A DNA stretch of 64,000 nucleotides from assembly GCA_963816985.1 (NCBI GenBank), contig CAWFMF010000004.1, forward strand, positions 248,001-312,000, in the 5' to 3' direction. The translations under genes were made by a program, and so were the position numbers. Shown here piece after piece: positions 26,228 to 35,659 of the stretch; within the stretch, counting starts at the first letter, position 1; the number at the start of each line of letters is the position of its first letter. The DNA comes from JAIVJM01 sp963816985. Its GTDB lineage: Bacteria > Acidobacteriota > Blastocatellia > Pyrinomonadales > Pyrinomonadaceae. Under the pieces are notes generated by a model, which worked only from the letters and a program-made list of their open reading frames with translations, was not told the DNA's origin and made no database searches.

Positions 26228-29140
26228 CTATCTCTTCAGCGAGCCCGCTTCGGGCGTGCCGCCGCAGAGGCCGATGCGGTAGCCGCCGGTGTTGTCTGAG
26301 GGGAAGCCGTCGCCGACGCCAAAGGTCAGAGGCCCCGGCGGCGCGTTGATGCGGAACGTGTAACGGTGATCCTGACGGAAGCCGGGCGGCTGCCGGTTCG
26401 CCATGAAGTTGTGCGCCGGTTGCCCGTTGATGGTGAGCACGAACTCGTTCGGGTGCGTGGGCGTCGTCGGCGTGCCGTTGGAGTTGGCGAAGACGTAGAA
26501 GGCGTCGCTGTAGTTCCGCCCCGACGCCTGACCGACGCCGCTGATGGTGACGGTCGCAAGTCCGTCGTAGGTCAATGCCGTCCGCCCCCCATTCGGCCCG
26601 GCGTTGAGCGGGATGCTCAAATTCTCGCCGCCGCGACAACCGCCGGGGATTTCGAGTTGGCCGAAGTGAACGACGTTCCTTTCGGCAGTCCCGTCGAAGC
26701 CGCCGACGGTGTAGAGGAAGTCCTTGTACGCGCCGACGCGTGCGCCCGCGAGCAGGGCGGCGGGCGGCAGGTTCAGAGTCGTCTGCCAGGGGTCGGGCGG
26801 GCCGTTCGGGTTGAGCTGGGCGAAGTAGACCGAAGGCGTCCCCGAACCGGCGAGCACGTAGAGCTTCGCGTCCGTGGCGAAGGCGGAGTAGCTGTCGAGC
26901 GGGCGCGGCAGCCCCGGCGATTCGCCCCACGCGCCGAGCGTGCCGTCGCCTCTGAGCGGGCCGAAGAAGACCCTGCCGTTCGGCGCGAGCACGTAGAGCC
27001 GCCCGTCGTAGGCGACGAGGGAGTGCCCCTGCATCGGGATGGGCAGGGGGGCGGTCTCAAGCCAACAGCGCGCGGGGTCGGGGTCGGTGCAGGCGAGGTG
27101 TCCGTCCGGCTGCACGCGGATGTAGCGGAGGTTGTTGATGAGCCCGCCGGAGTTGCCGCCCGCGACGTAGATGAAGTCGCCGAACGCGGCGGCGGCGAAG
27201 CTCTGCCGCGAAGGGAGACGCGCCCGCTCCAAATCCCAGACGGGGCCGAGCGCGCCGCCCGCCGTGATGCGGTTGTGGTAGACGGCATCCGAGCCCGCCG
27301 CCCCCGTCAGCAGGAAGACGTGGTCGCCCACGCGCACGACGACGTGGTCGTGGAAGTCGCCGGGCAGGTCGGTGGTGCGCGTCCACGCGCGGACGCGCCC
27401 GTCGGGCAGGAGGTCGCCGTAGTAGACGTTGCGGAGTCGCTGGTCTCCGGCACGCCCGCCGAAGACGTAGACGCGGTTGTTGTGAAAGACGAGTTGCTGC
27501 GCGCGCCGCTCGAAGGGCGCGGACGAGGCGACGGGCAGCGGCGCGGTCGCGCCCCACGCGAGCACCTGCGGCCCCACCTCGGCCTCGATGAGCCCCGAAA
27601 GCGGCGGCTCTGAAGTGACGAAGCCCTTCGAGGGGTCGTCGTTGTGGTCGAAGATGCGCGCCGCGATGGCCGGGGGCGAGGTCGTGTTCCACCAGTTGCG
27701 CGCGGCCATGAAGCCGCGCTCGCGCGTCATGTCGTTGAAGGCGGCGAAGACGCAGGGCTGATCCGGCGCGCCGCCGCAGATCATGTTGTTGTGCCACGCG
27801 TTGATGTCGTAGGAGTCGCCGCCGACCCAGAGGCCGCGCTGGCGGTTGTTGACGATGGAGTTGCCGTGGAGGCTGTAGTCGGACGAGGGGCAGCGCCGCC
27901 CGCAGTAGTCGGTCGGGTTACGGCGGTCGCAGACGGGGTTCGTGCACAGCTCGTCGGCGCGGAGGTAGACGCCGAACTGGTTTTTCCAGATGACGTTGTA
28001 GTCAATCTCGTTCTCGAAGCCGTGCTCGATCTCGATGCCGACGGTGCGGTTGCTGACGATGTTGTTGCGCGTGATGCGCGAGCCGTAGGAGTAGCCGAGC
28101 CAGAACCCGTAGTTGCTGTTCGACGCCTCGTTGTTCTCGAAGACGTTGCCGCGCGAGAAGGTGGCTTCGAAGGCGTTGGCCGGGGCGTAGGAGCCGTCGT
28201 TGCCGTAGACGTAGTTGTCGTTGCTCGCGCGCGAGAAGAGGTTGCCGAGGAAGAAGCCGTCGCCGCTGTTGGTGAAGGAGTTGCTGACGACTTGGTTGTT
28301 GTGCGAGCCGGAGACGAGGAGTATCCCTGCGGAGTCGCCGGGGATGAGGCACGTCCCGGTCGCGGGCGCGATGCACGCGCCGCAGATTTGCGCCGCCTGA
28401 CACTGCGGCGTGCACGGGTAGCGTTCGCGGTTCACGTAGTCGGCGACGTTGCCGCGCACGAGGTTATTGGTCGAGCCTTGAAGCCGGATGCCCCAACAAC
28501 TGTTCTGCTGCGCCTCGTTCCCGGCGGGGCCGAGCGAGGTCTTGTTGTTCAGGACGCGGTTGTTCCGGCTGTCAATCATCTCAAGGCCCGTGCTCTGGTT
28601 GTAGAGCGTGTTGTTCTGCACGACGGAGTCCGAGACGTTGCGGAAGATGATGCCGCCGCCGTACACGTCGCCGTCGCCGATGCCGAGGAAGCAGGTCGTC
28701 TTGTCCTTGTAGTTGCCGGAGATGTTCGCGTTCTCGACGCGGACGCCGCTTGAGTTCTCGACGCGCAGGCCGTAGCGGAACCCGCCGACCGTCCCGCCGC
28801 GCAGGGTGACGCCGTTGCGACCGCGGACGATGACGCCGGAGCCGCCGAAGTTCGCGTCGCCGGAGTTGAGGGTGACGCCGGTCGCGTCGAGCGTGATGTT
28901 GTCGGCGGCGACGCGGATGACGCCGTCGCCTTCCGGGTCGTCGAAGGTGTAGACGCCGGGCCTCAGTTTCGTGTTCTGCGTGACGAGCATGTTGTCGGTG
29001 ACGGGAACATCAACCGCCTGCGAAGAGGAAGAAGCAGCGGCGGCGTGTTTCGCGCCGGTCTCGAAACGTGGAAGAGAAGCGGAGGCGAGGAGGAGAAGGA
29101 GCAAGGCTGCGAGTGAGAGGACTCTGAGGGTGCGTGGCAT
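26228..29140 (-). CDS. Secreted right-handed beta-helix protein with kelch-type repeats
   Basis: The 970-residue protein has a signal peptide (LSLAALLLLLLASASLPRF). Residues about 60-500 are NosD/parallel beta-helix repeats with many N-N-x-V and GNVF.NN turns, including Cys-rich inserts (YPCTPQCQAAQICGACIAP). Residues about 560-840 are kelch-like blades (RVYVFGGRAGDQRLRNVYYG; FIYVAGGNSGG). A C-terminal beta domain ends the chain. It may bind or cleave a polysaccharide at the cell surface, but no catalytic site is certain. The ATG at 29140 gives a proper signal peptide; upstream codons are spacer. Confidence 0.8.
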   Translation of the reverse strand: MPRTLRVLSLAALLLLLLASASLPRFETGAKHAAAASSSSQAVDVPVTDNMLVTQNTKLRPGVYTFDDPEGDGVIRVAADNITLDATGVTLNSGDANFGGSGVIVRGRNGVTLRGGTVGGFRYGLRVENSSGVRVENANISGNYKDKTTCFLGIGDGDVYGGGIIFRNVSDSVVQNNTLYNQSTGLEMIDSRNNRVLNNKTSLGPAGNEAQQNSCWGIRLQGSTNNLVRGNVADYVNRERYPCTPQCQAAQICGACIAPATGTCLIPGDSAGILLVSGSHNNQVVSNSFTNSGDGFFLGNLFSRASNDNYVYGNDGSYAPANAFEATFSRGNVFENNEASNSNYGFWLGYSYGSRITRNNIVSNRTVGIEIEHGFENEIDYNVIWKNQFGVYLRADELCTNPVCDRRNPTDYCGRRCPSSDYSLHGNSIVNNRQRGLWVGGDSYDINAWHNNMICGGAPDQPCVFAAFNDMTRERGFMAARNWWNTTSPPAIAARIFDHNDDPSKGFVTSEPPLSGLIEAEVGPQVLAWGATAPLPVASSAPFERRAQQLVFHNNRVYVFGGRAGDQRLRNVYYGDLLPDGRVRAWTRTTDLPGDFHDHVVVRVGDHVFLLTGAAGSDAVYHNRITAGGALGPVWDLERARLPSRQSFAAAAFGDFIYVAGGNSGGLINNLRYIRVQPDGHLACTDPDPARCWLETAPLPIPMQGHSLVAYDGRLYVLAPNGRVFFGPLRGDGTLGAWGESPGLPRPLDSYSAFATDAKLYVLAGSGTPSVYFAQLNPNGPPDPWQTTLNLPPAALLAGARVGAYKDFLYTVGGFDGTAERNVVHFGQLEIPGGCRGGENLSIPLNAGPNGGRTALTYDGLATVTISGVGQASGRNYSDAFYVFANSNGTPTTPTHPNEFVLTINGQPAHNFMANRQPPGFRQDHRYTFRINAPPGPLTFGVGDGFPSDNTGGYRIGLCGGTPEAGSLKR

Positions 29141-29496
29141 TTCGACCTCACTTTTCAAGCTTGAGGAACTGCGGGAGCGAGGATGCGTGGACTCGCGGGA
29201 GCGAGTTAAAGAAGAGTGGATGCGACCTGTGCAACCCGTCTGTTGGTGAGGCCGACGCGGGGCGCGGTCCCCGTGCGGCGAAGGGTTCAAGGAAAGAGCG
29301 GTGGTAAAGCGCGGCCAAGATATTTTTATTGTCGCCGGATGTCAACGAAAATCTTCGCCCGCGCCTGAGGTGAAGGAGGTGCGCGGTCGCGTCCCGAAGT
29401 GTTATGCTCTCCGGCAACTCGCGACGCGCGGCCCGAAGGACTTGTGGCCGCCGCCAACACGCTTCATTCAAACGGACAGGAGAACCCGTAAAAGCT

Positions 29497-29667
29497 GTGC
29501 CGACCGAGACGCCCCCGCCCTACTTCCCGCAGACCACACTTTCGCCCGGCGACGCCAGAACCGCGCGCAAGATGCGGCTCGCGCTCTACGGGTGCGGCTT
29601 TCTGCTGCTGCTCGCGCTGGCGGGCGCGGTGTGGGGCGTCGTCTATCTCTTCCGTTCGCATTCGTAG
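29497..29667 (+). CDS. Small single-pass membrane protein
   Basis: A 56-residue peptide from a GTG at 29497, preceded by AGGAG 13 bases upstream. It has a Pro/Thr-rich start (TETPPPYFPQTTLSPGD) and one strong membrane helix (LALYGCGFLLLLALAGAVWG). No family is recognised. It precedes the DUF1570/TPR gene by 67 bases on the same strand. Confidence 0.45.
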   Translation: MPTETPPPYFPQTTLSPGDARTARKMRLALYGCGFLLLLALAGAVWGVVYLFRSHS

Positions 29668-29734
29668 ACGGCCCGGCGGGACTCTCTGAAGACTTCGGTC
29701 GCCTTCGCTCTTAACAGTCCGACGTTTCTCTGCC

Positions 29735-31687
29735 ATGAAGATACGAAGTATCAGTCTCTTCATCATCTGCGTCGTCACGATAATCTCTTTCTGCCCCGCC
29801 GCCGCGCCGCGCGCCGCCGCCTCGCCCGACGACGCCGGGAAGGGCTGGACGAGCGTCCGCTCCAAACACTTCCTCGTCCTCGCACAGTCGCACGAGTCCG
29901 AAGTCCGGCGGCTCGCGACGGGGCTCGAACAGTACCACGCCGCCTTCGCGCGGCTCCTCCCCGCCGAGCACTTCGACCTCTCGGTTCCGACCACCGTCAT
30001 CGTCTTTCGCGGCGACCGCGAGTACGGCCCCTTCAAGCCGCTCTTCCGTGGGCAGTCCGCTTCGGGCGTGACGGGCTACTTCCAGCCGGGCGCGGAAATC
30101 AACTACATCACCTTAGCGGCGGACGGCGAGAGCGAGCGCGGCCCCTCGCAGACGCTCCTGCACGAGTACGCGCACCTCCTCGTCAACAACTACGCGCGCC
30201 TCGCACCGCTCTGGCTCGCCGAAGGGTTGGCCGAGTATTACAGCACGGCCCGCCTCTCCGGCGACCGGCGGAAGCTGACGCTCGGCAAGCCCGTCCGCAA
30301 TCGCGCACAGGCCCTGCGCGCGCACTCGCTCCTGCCGCTCCCCGAACTCTTCGCCGTGAACCACGAGTCGCCGCACTACTCGGAGCAGCCGAAGCGCCCG
30401 CTCTTCTACGCGCAGTCGTGGGCGCTCGTCCATTACCTTTTGAACGGCGGCGGCGCGGCGCGGCGCGCGCAGCTCCCGCGCTTCCTCGAACTGCTGGCAG
30501 CGGGCGTGGTCGAGGACGAGGCCTTCCGCCGCGCGTTCCAGACCGGCCCCGCAGAGATGGCCGCCGAGCTTTCGATGTACGTGCGCCGCGCGGCCTACCC
30601 CGAAAGAAATGAGACGTTCGGGAGCGCGCTCGACTTCGACCCGGAACTGCGCGCGCGCCCGCTCACAGAGGCCGAGGCGCTCGGACACCTCGGAGACCTT
30701 CTGCTCCACGCGAATCGCGCCGACGAGGCCGAAGGTTATCTGCTGCGCGCGCTCGCGCTCGACCCGTCGCACGCGCCCGCGCACACCTCGCTCGGCATCA
30801 TGCGCCTCAAACAGAACCGGCTCGAAGACGCGCGCCGTCACCTCGCCGAAGCCATCCGCACCGACCCGCGAAACTACCTCGCGCTCTACCACTACGCCGA
30901 TGCGCTCCAACGCGAAGGACTGGGGATGGACTTGTCGGATGTCTCCGTGCGCGGCTTCGAGGAGAAGACCCGCCTCATCCGCGAGTCGCTTCAGAAGGCC
31001 ATCGGTCTCGCGCCCAACTTCCTTGAGCCTTACCGCCTGCTCGGCACGGTCGAGATAGAGCGTGGCGGTCAGGCCGACGAGGCCGCCGCTCTCGCGCGCC
31101 GTGCGCTCGCGCTCGCGCCGCGCCGCCACGAGTTCACGCTCCTGCTCGCGCAGGCCCGCTCCGAGCGTGGCGCGCACGCCGAGGCGCGCGAGCTGGCCGA
31201 ACGCGCGGCCCAACTCGGCGGCGACCCGCTCGTCCGCGAGCAGGCCCGGAGGGTTCTGGAGTTGTTGACCGCGCGCGAGGCGCGGGCCGCGAGGTTGAAA
31301 TCCGAGGCCGAGGAGACGGCCCGGCTCGAAGCCCTGGCGCGCGTCCCGACGCAGCCGTGCGACATGCCCGACCCCGGCCCGCAACACAAGCGTCTCCGCT
31401 TCGACGGCGAGCAGGTCTGCGGCCAGCTCAAGAGCATCGAGTGTGAAGACGCAGGCGTCACTTTCATGGTCGAGGCGGCGGGCCGCTCCCTTCGGCTCCG
31501 CGCCGAAGCTATCAACCGCGTCCGCTTCGTCACCTACACGACCGCCGTCACAGGCCACGTCACCTGCGGCGCGCGCGACCCTTCCGTCCCCGTCCTCGTC
31601 ACCTTCAAGCGGAAGGAAGGCGCGAAGACCGGCTTCGACGGCGTGCCCGTCGCCTTCGAATTCATCCCGCTTGAGTGGGAGCACTGA
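29735..31687 (+). CDS. Secreted DUF1570 peptidase-like protein with TPR repeats
   Basis: The 650-residue protein has a signal peptide (ISLFIICVVTIISFCPAAAP). A DUF1570-type metallopeptidase-like domain contains SQTLLHEYAHLLVNN (HEXXH) and WLAEGLAEYYS (downstream Glu ligand). TPR-like helices run from about residue 310 (LGHLGDLLLHANRADEAEGY, HTSLGIMRLKQNRLEDARRH). A C-terminal domain with two Cys follows. An exported zinc peptidase with a protein-binding arm is inferred. Confidence 0.8.
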   Translation: MKIRSISLFIICVVTIISFCPAAAPRAAASPDDAGKGWTSVRSKHFLVLAQSHESEVRRLATGLEQYHAAFARLLPAEHFDLSVPTTVIVFRGDREYGPFKPLFRGQSASGVTGYFQPGAEINYITLAADGESERGPSQTLLHEYAHLLVNNYARLAPLWLAEGLAEYYSTARLSGDRRKLTLGKPVRNRAQALRAHSLLPLPELFAVNHESPHYSEQPKRPLFYAQSWALVHYLLNGGGAARRAQLPRFLELLAAGVVEDEAFRRAFQTGPAEMAAELSMYVRRAAYPERNETFGSALDFDPELRARPLTEAEALGHLGDLLLHANRADEAEGYLLRALALDPSHAPAHTSLGIMRLKQNRLEDARRHLAEAIRTDPRNYLALYHYADALQREGLGMDLSDVSVRGFEEKTRLIRESLQKAIGLAPNFLEPYRLLGTVEIERGGQADEAAALARRALALAPRRHEFTLLLAQARSERGAHAEARELAERAAQLGGDPLVREQARRVLELLTAREARAARLKSEAEETARLEALARVPTQPCDMPDPGPQHKRLRFDGEQVCGQLKSIECEDAGVTFMVEAAGRSLRLRAEAINRVRFVTYTTAVTGHVTCGARDPSVPVLVTFKRKEGAKTGFDGVPVAFEFIPLEWEH

Positions 31688-31741
31688 CTTTCGTCTTCGG
31701 GAGGGCGGCGGGAAGGAAGCCGCAAGGCGAGTCGGGAGGTT

Positions 31742-31819
31742 AAAAATCAATAAAGCCCCGCGAGGGGCGGCACATTTCGTCGGAAATGCTTGCCGCCCCT
31801 TGCGGGGCTCTGATTTTTC
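31742..31819. terminator. Bidirectional hairpin between convergent genes
   Basis: AAAAATCA...AAGCCCCGCGAGGGGCGG is matched by CCGCCCCTTGCGGGGCT...TGATTTTT, with a smaller inner hairpin CATTTC/GGAAATG. The A-run on one side and T-run on the other suit termination in both directions, between the DUF1570 gene and the minus-strand zinc-ribbon gene. Confidence 0.75.
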
Positions 31820-31893
31820 AAACGCCGCTTCAACCACGGGCCTGACGCCCGCAGCTACTCCACGCCGCTCCTTAAAGGAGCTTGCCGTCCGGC

Positions 31894-32259
31894 TTACGCC
31901 TGAACGCGGGCGTGGATGAGTCGGCGCATCCGGTCGGAGAAGAGAACGTCAATCTTCTGCGGCTCGATGACGGCGGTGACTTCGCCCATCCCGTAGGTCG
32001 GGTGGAGCATCGTCTGGCCCGTGCGGTAGGTGCGCGTCCAGTCGTAGGGCGCGCCGGGCTGCGCCGAGGTGCGCGGCCCCGCGGTGCTCTTCCCGCTCTT
32101 GAAGGTGCTGCGCGTGCCGCACTTCGGGCAGCTCACGCGCGAGATTTGGCCGCGCTTGGTGACGGACACGACGACGTGGCCGCGCTCCTCGGCGCACACG
32201 TCGCACATCTTCTCGACGCGCTCGCCGACGGTGTATGTCTGCTTCTCCAGCTTCTCCAC
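31894..32259 (-). CDS. Small zinc-ribbon protein with CarD/Tudor-like tail
   Basis: A 121-residue protein from a GTG start preceded by GGAG. CDVCAEERG and CPKCGTRSTF form a zinc ribbon. The C-terminal TMLHPTYGMGEVTAVIEPQK resembles the G-x-G-xV beta motif of CarD/Tudor-like domains that bind RNA polymerase or nucleic acid. It follows infA on the same strand by 24 bp. A transcription- or translation-associated role is inferred from motif and context only. Confidence 0.7.
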   Translation of the reverse strand: MEKLEKQTYTVGERVEKMCDVCAEERGHVVVSVTKRGQISRVSCPKCGTRSTFKSGKSTAGPRTSAQPGAPYDWTRTYRTGQTMLHPTYGMGEVTAVIEPQKIDVLFSDRMRRLIHARVQA

Positions 32260-32283
32260 GGGACTACTCCTTTTTACTGCTTC

Positions 32284-32505
32284 CTACTTGTATCTGTAAG
32301 TGATGCGACCCCTCGTCAGGTCGTAGGGCGACATCTCGACGCTCACGCGGTCGCCCACGAGGATGCGGATGCGGTTCTTGCGCATCTTCCCCGAAATCTG
32401 CGCGAGCACGATGTGCTCGCTGCCCTCGATCTGCACTTTGAAGAACGCGTTGGGCTGCTTGTCAACGATGAGCCCCATGGCCGGTATTAAATCTTCTTTT
32501 GACAA
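32284..32505 (-). CDS. infA: Translation initiation factor IF-1
   Basis: A 73-residue S1/OB-fold protein. It contains FKVQIEGSEHIVLAQISGKM, RKNRIRILVGDRVSVEMSPY and DLTRGRITYRYK, a diagnostic IF-1 ending. The start is TTG (TTG TCA AAA GAA GAT) preceded by GGGAG; the next ATG (MGLIVDK) would remove the conserved SKED opening. It binds the ribosomal A site during initiation. It is unusual in sitting next to a DEAD-box helicase rather than in a ribosomal-protein operon. Confidence 0.93.
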   Translation of the reverse strand: MSKEDLIPAMGLIVDKQPNAFFKVQIEGSEHIVLAQISGKMRKNRIRILVGDRVSVEMSPYDLTRGRITYRYK

Positions 32506-32582
32506 TCGTCATCTCCCTCGTTAGCAGTTGTGTCCCCGCGCGCCGTTGTGCGCGGCGCGCGGGAGTCTTCAGTCGGACAGTC

Positions 32583-33812
32583 TTACCTGCTCGCGCGTCG
32601 CGGGCGGAACGAGCGGCGACCGACGGCGCTCGGACGGCGTGCCGCCGAGAAAGGCTTGTTAGCGCCGACGGCGGTGGACGCCGTCGCCCTCTCGCCGCCG
32701 AAGGCGGGCAGCACGACGCGCTCGACCGGCTGTCCGGTCAGGCGCTCGATGGCGCGCATCGAGGTCTCGTCAACGGGCGTGACGAGCGTGATGGCGCGGC
32801 CCTTGAGCCCCGCGCGGCCCGTGCGACCGATGCGGTGCACGTAGTCTTCGGGCGCGGCGGGCACGTCGTAGTTGATGACGTGCGAGATGGAATCAACGTC
32901 AATGCCGCGCGCCGCGATGTCGGTGGCGACGAGCACCCGCGTGTCGCCGTCCTTGAAGCCCCGGAGCGCGGCCTCGCGCTGCGGCTGCGTGCGGTCGGCG
33001 TGGATGCGGTTGACCCTGTGCTCGCGCGCTTCGAGGATGTGCGAGAGGCGCTCGGCCCCGCGCCGCGTGCGCGTAAAGACCAGCACGCGCTCGAAGCGTT
33101 CGCGCTCAAGGAGGTCGAGGAGCAGTGCCGTCTTCGACTCGGTCGCGACCGGATAGGCCGTCTGCTCCACGGTGATGGCGGCCTGACCGCGCTGGCTCAC
33201 CTCTATCATCTGGGGCTTGCGCATCGTCTTGCGCGCGATCTCTTCGATGGCCGAAGACATCGTGGCCGAGAAGAGAAGGGTCTGCCGCTCGTTCGGCAGG
33301 ACGTTCAGAATCCTCTTGATGGAAGGCCAGAAGCCCATGTCGAGCATCCGGTCGGCTTCGTCAAGGACGAGCACTTCGACGGTCGAAAGGCTGACCGTGC
33401 CGCGCTCCATGTGGTCGAGCAGACGACCCGGAGTGGCGACCACGACCTGCGCGCCGCGCCGCAGCGCCTCGCACTGCCGGCCCATGCCCGCGCCGCCGAT
33501 GATGCCGACGCAACGCGGGGCCTTCTTCGGGGCGAGTTCCTTGTAGCTCTCGACGATCTGCGAGACCAGCTCGCGCGTCGGGGCGATGACGAGCACGCGG
33601 ACACCGGGTCGCGGGCGCTCCATCATCGTTTGGATTGTAGGTAGAAGAAACGCGGCTGTCTTCCCTGTGCCAGTCTCGGCACAGCCGATCAAATCGGAGC
33701 CGCTCAACACGACAGGGATCGCCTGTCTTTGAATCGGTGTGGGTTCAGTGTACCCGAGGGCCTCGCAGCCGCGCACCAGCGCGGGTTGGAGTCCCAGTTC
33801 TGCGAAATTCAT
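32583..33812 (-). CDS. DEAD-box RNA helicase (RhlE-like)
   Basis: The 409-residue helicase has all core motifs: Q motif (GYTEPTPIQRQAIP), motif I (AETGTGKT), PTRELVSQI, TPGRLLDH, DEAD (VLDEADRMLDMGF), SAT, and HRIGRTGRAG in the second RecA domain. The tail is short, basic and Arg/Ser-rich. It remodels RNA, for instance in ribosome assembly or cold adaptation. The neighbouring RRM protein gene (33966-34385) is codirectional and separated by a terminator. Confidence 0.93.
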   Translation of the reverse strand: MNFAELGLQPALVRGCEALGYTEPTPIQRQAIPVVLSGSDLIGCAETGTGKTAAFLLPTIQTMMERPRPGVRVLVIAPTRELVSQIVESYKELAPKKAPRCVGIIGGAGMGRQCEALRRGAQVVVATPGRLLDHMERGTVSLSTVEVLVLDEADRMLDMGFWPSIKRILNVLPNERQTLLFSATMSSAIEEIARKTMRKPQMIEVSQRGQAAITVEQTAYPVATESKTALLLDLLERERFERVLVFTRTRRGAERLSHILEAREHRVNRIHADRTQPQREAALRGFKDGDTRVLVATDIAARGIDVDSISHVINYDVPAAPEDYVHRIGRTGRAGLKGRAITLVTPVDETSMRAIERLTGQPVERVVLPAFGGERATASTAVGANKPFSAARRPSAVGRRSFRPRRASR

Positions 33813-33883
33813 TTAGTTCCTTATCTCACCAGCGCGCCTTCCGTGCGGTCTCGTCCCGCGGCGCGTCTTGAAGTTAAAACCTA

Positions 33884-33928
33884 AAAAGCGCCCCCGGCGT
33901 GAATGTTTCAGTCGCCAGGGGCGCTTTT
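33884..33928 (-). terminator. Rho-independent terminator after the RRM gene
   Basis: On the minus strand AAAAGCGCCCCTGGCG pairs with CGCCGGGGGCGCTTTT around a 13-base loop, ending in a T-run. It lies 38 bases past the RRM gene stop and ahead of the helicase gene. Confidence 0.8.
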
Positions 33929-33965
33929 GTTAAGGGGGTCGCTGGCGTCGTCCCGTCCGTGGGGC

Positions 33966-34385
33966 TTACCAGCGCGGCTCGCGGTTGCCGCCGCCGCCAC
34001 CGCCGCCGCGGTTCCCACCGCCGCCGCCGTAACCGCCGCCGCGTCCGCCGCCGCCGCCACCGTAGCCGCCGCGACCGCCGCCGCCGCCGCCGAAGCCGCC
34101 ACGACCGCCGCCGCCGCCGCCGCGATTACCGCGGTCTTCGCGCGGGCGCGCTTCGTTGACGGTCAGGCTGCGACCGTTGACTTCCTTGCCGTTGAACATG
34201 CTGATGGCAGCCTCGCCCTCTTCCTTGGTCGCCATTTCGACAAACCCGAAGCCGCGCGAACGGCCCGTCTCGCGATCCTCAACCACCGAAGCCGATTCGA
34301 CCGTGCCGGCCTGCCCGAACAGCTCCTGCAAATCCTCGCTCGTCGTCTGGAATGCGAGGTTACCGACGTAAAGTTTCATTGACAT
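33966..34385 (-). CDS. RNA-binding protein with RRM domain and Gly/Arg-rich tail
   Basis: The 139-residue protein has one RRM at residues 3-80, with RNP2 KLYVGNL and RNP1 RSRGFGFVEM. A tail of about 50 residues is built of Gly-Gly-Gly-Arg/Tyr repeats (RGG-box-like). Bacterial RRM-Gly proteins are often cold- or stress-induced RNA chaperones. The next gene is a DEAD-box helicase, which fits a shared RNA-remodelling role. A GGAGAGG site precedes the start. Confidence 0.92.
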   Translation of the reverse strand: MSMKLYVGNLAFQTTSEDLQELFGQAGTVESASVVEDRETGRSRGFGFVEMATKEEGEAAISMFNGKEVNGRSLTVNEARPREDRGNRGGGGGGRGGFGGGGGGRGGYGGGGGGRGGGYGGGGGNRGGGGGGGNREPRW

Positions 34386-34779
34386 GTAGATGTACCTCTC
34401 CTATGTGAAGGAGTTCAGAGAGAAGCTTCGGAACTGAAGTGGCTTCGGTGTAACGGTGGCAGCGAAGGCTCGCGTTCGGACGCTCGAAGTGAGCGGCTTC
34501 TAAAGTTGAAATCGGCCTGCTCTCGTATCATCCAAAACGCCGCCGCCAATCTTCGAGGCACGGGGCGCATCACCGTTGACGCGCGAGAGAAGGAGTGGAC
34601 GGCTACTATGATGCACTATTTCGGGTCATAGTTGCAAGGCTTGGCGCTCATCCACCGTTTCTGAGGGCCGAAGCGAGGTTGAGCTTCGGTGTCGTGCCGG
34701 TGTAGTAAAATCAACTCCCGCCGGAGCAGACCCGGCCACATTCCCGCACGCCGGGAGACGAAACCGAGGCGGTACGGCG
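34386..34779. other. Divergent promoter region without a gene
   Basis: This 394-bp spacer separates the RRM gene (minus) from the small TPR gene (plus) and must hold both promoters. The part next to the RRM gene forms a 5' leader of unknown length. No hairpin, repeat or small reading frame stands out. Confidence 0.4.
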
Positions 34780-35175
34780 ATGCATCCTGAACACTTCAAC
34801 CAGTCGCTACTCCTCGCCGGTCGCCTCGCCGACGGCGGCGATTACGAAGACGCCCTGACCGTGCTCCGGCCCCTTCTCGAATGCGAACTCCACGACGTGC
34901 ACAAGTCCATCGTCTGCGTCAACATGGCGATCATCCACGGGACGCGGGGGCAGACCTCGGACGCGCTGGCGTGCTACGAACGCGGCGTCAACTTCGAGCG
35001 CCCGCACGCACGCTTCTTCGTCGCCGAACAGAAGGCCGCCTACATGGCCGAGCAGGGCTGGACTGCCGACAGCCTCACGCTCTACGAGCGTCTCCTCTCG
35101 GAGCCCACCCTCACGGACGAAGACGCCACCCGCATCCGCCACAACATCTCCGTCTTACAAGAGCGCCTCACCTGA
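34780..35175 (+). CDS. Small TPR-like helical protein
   Basis: A 131-residue all-helical protein with about three TPR-like units (LLLAGRLADGGDYEDALTVL; VNMAIIHGTRGQTSDALACY; AAYMAEQGWTADSLTLYERL). A protein-interaction role is likely. No signal peptide is seen. It is the last gene with core-like GC content before the accessory island. Confidence 0.72.
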   Translation: MHPEHFNQSLLLAGRLADGGDYEDALTVLRPLLECELHDVHKSIVCVNMAIIHGTRGQTSDALACYERGVNFERPHARFFVAEQKAAYMAEQGWTADSLTLYERLLSEPTLTDEDATRIRHNISVLQERLT

Positions 35176-35423
35176 AACCAGCGCGCACACTTCCGGGCCG
35201 AACCCGAATGCCGCCCTCCCCTTCCCGCATGATACGTGCCGGGAGCGACAAGCTCCGGCAGCCTCTCACCGCGCTCCTCCTCGAAGGTAATCCCGCGTCT
35301 TCCTTCCGCCCCGCGCCCGTCGCCGGTTTGTCCACACAGCCGCAAGCGCGCGTGTCGCCGGTTAATTCTTTGCGCAGCCATGCTCAAACTCGCGCCAGCC
35401 CCGCTCAAATGATTAACACGTGC

Positions 35424-35480
35424 GCTCAAATTTCTCGCACGCTTGCCTAAACATTGTGCAGAGGTGCGAGAAATTTGAGC
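35424..35480. repeat. 17-bp perfect inverted repeat within GCTCAAA-rich spacer
   Basis: GCTCAAATTTCTCGCAC at 35424-35440 is repeated inverted at 35464-35480 around a 23-base loop. The word GCTCAAA also occurs at about 35385 and 35403. The whole stretch 35176-35660 holds no convincing gene; several overlapping small frames have repeated Cys-x-x-Phe patterns but no family. Confidence 0.65.
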
Positions 35481-35659
35481 ATGACTGCCAGACTTTGGCA
35501 CGCTCCCGCTTCATTCGGGAGCGCCCCTGCTCGAAGTTTCCGCACGCCTGATATTCTTTCAAGCGAACCCGCGCGAATAATTTTACCGCCCGCGAATCTT
35601 GCTTCACCCCTTGCGAAATAATCCCGCCCGCCCGTCGCCCCTGTGATAAGCTGCGCGAC

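Noticed and set aside
33903..34382. Ala-rich protein opposite the RRM gene
   Set aside because: Poly-Ala and poly-Arg translations come from the antisense of GGC repeats encoding the Gly-rich tail.
34386..34779. tRNA or small RNA in the RRM-TPR spacer
   Set aside because: No cloverleaf or strong hairpin could be drawn. No tRNA or rRNA gene was recognised anywhere in the window by eye.
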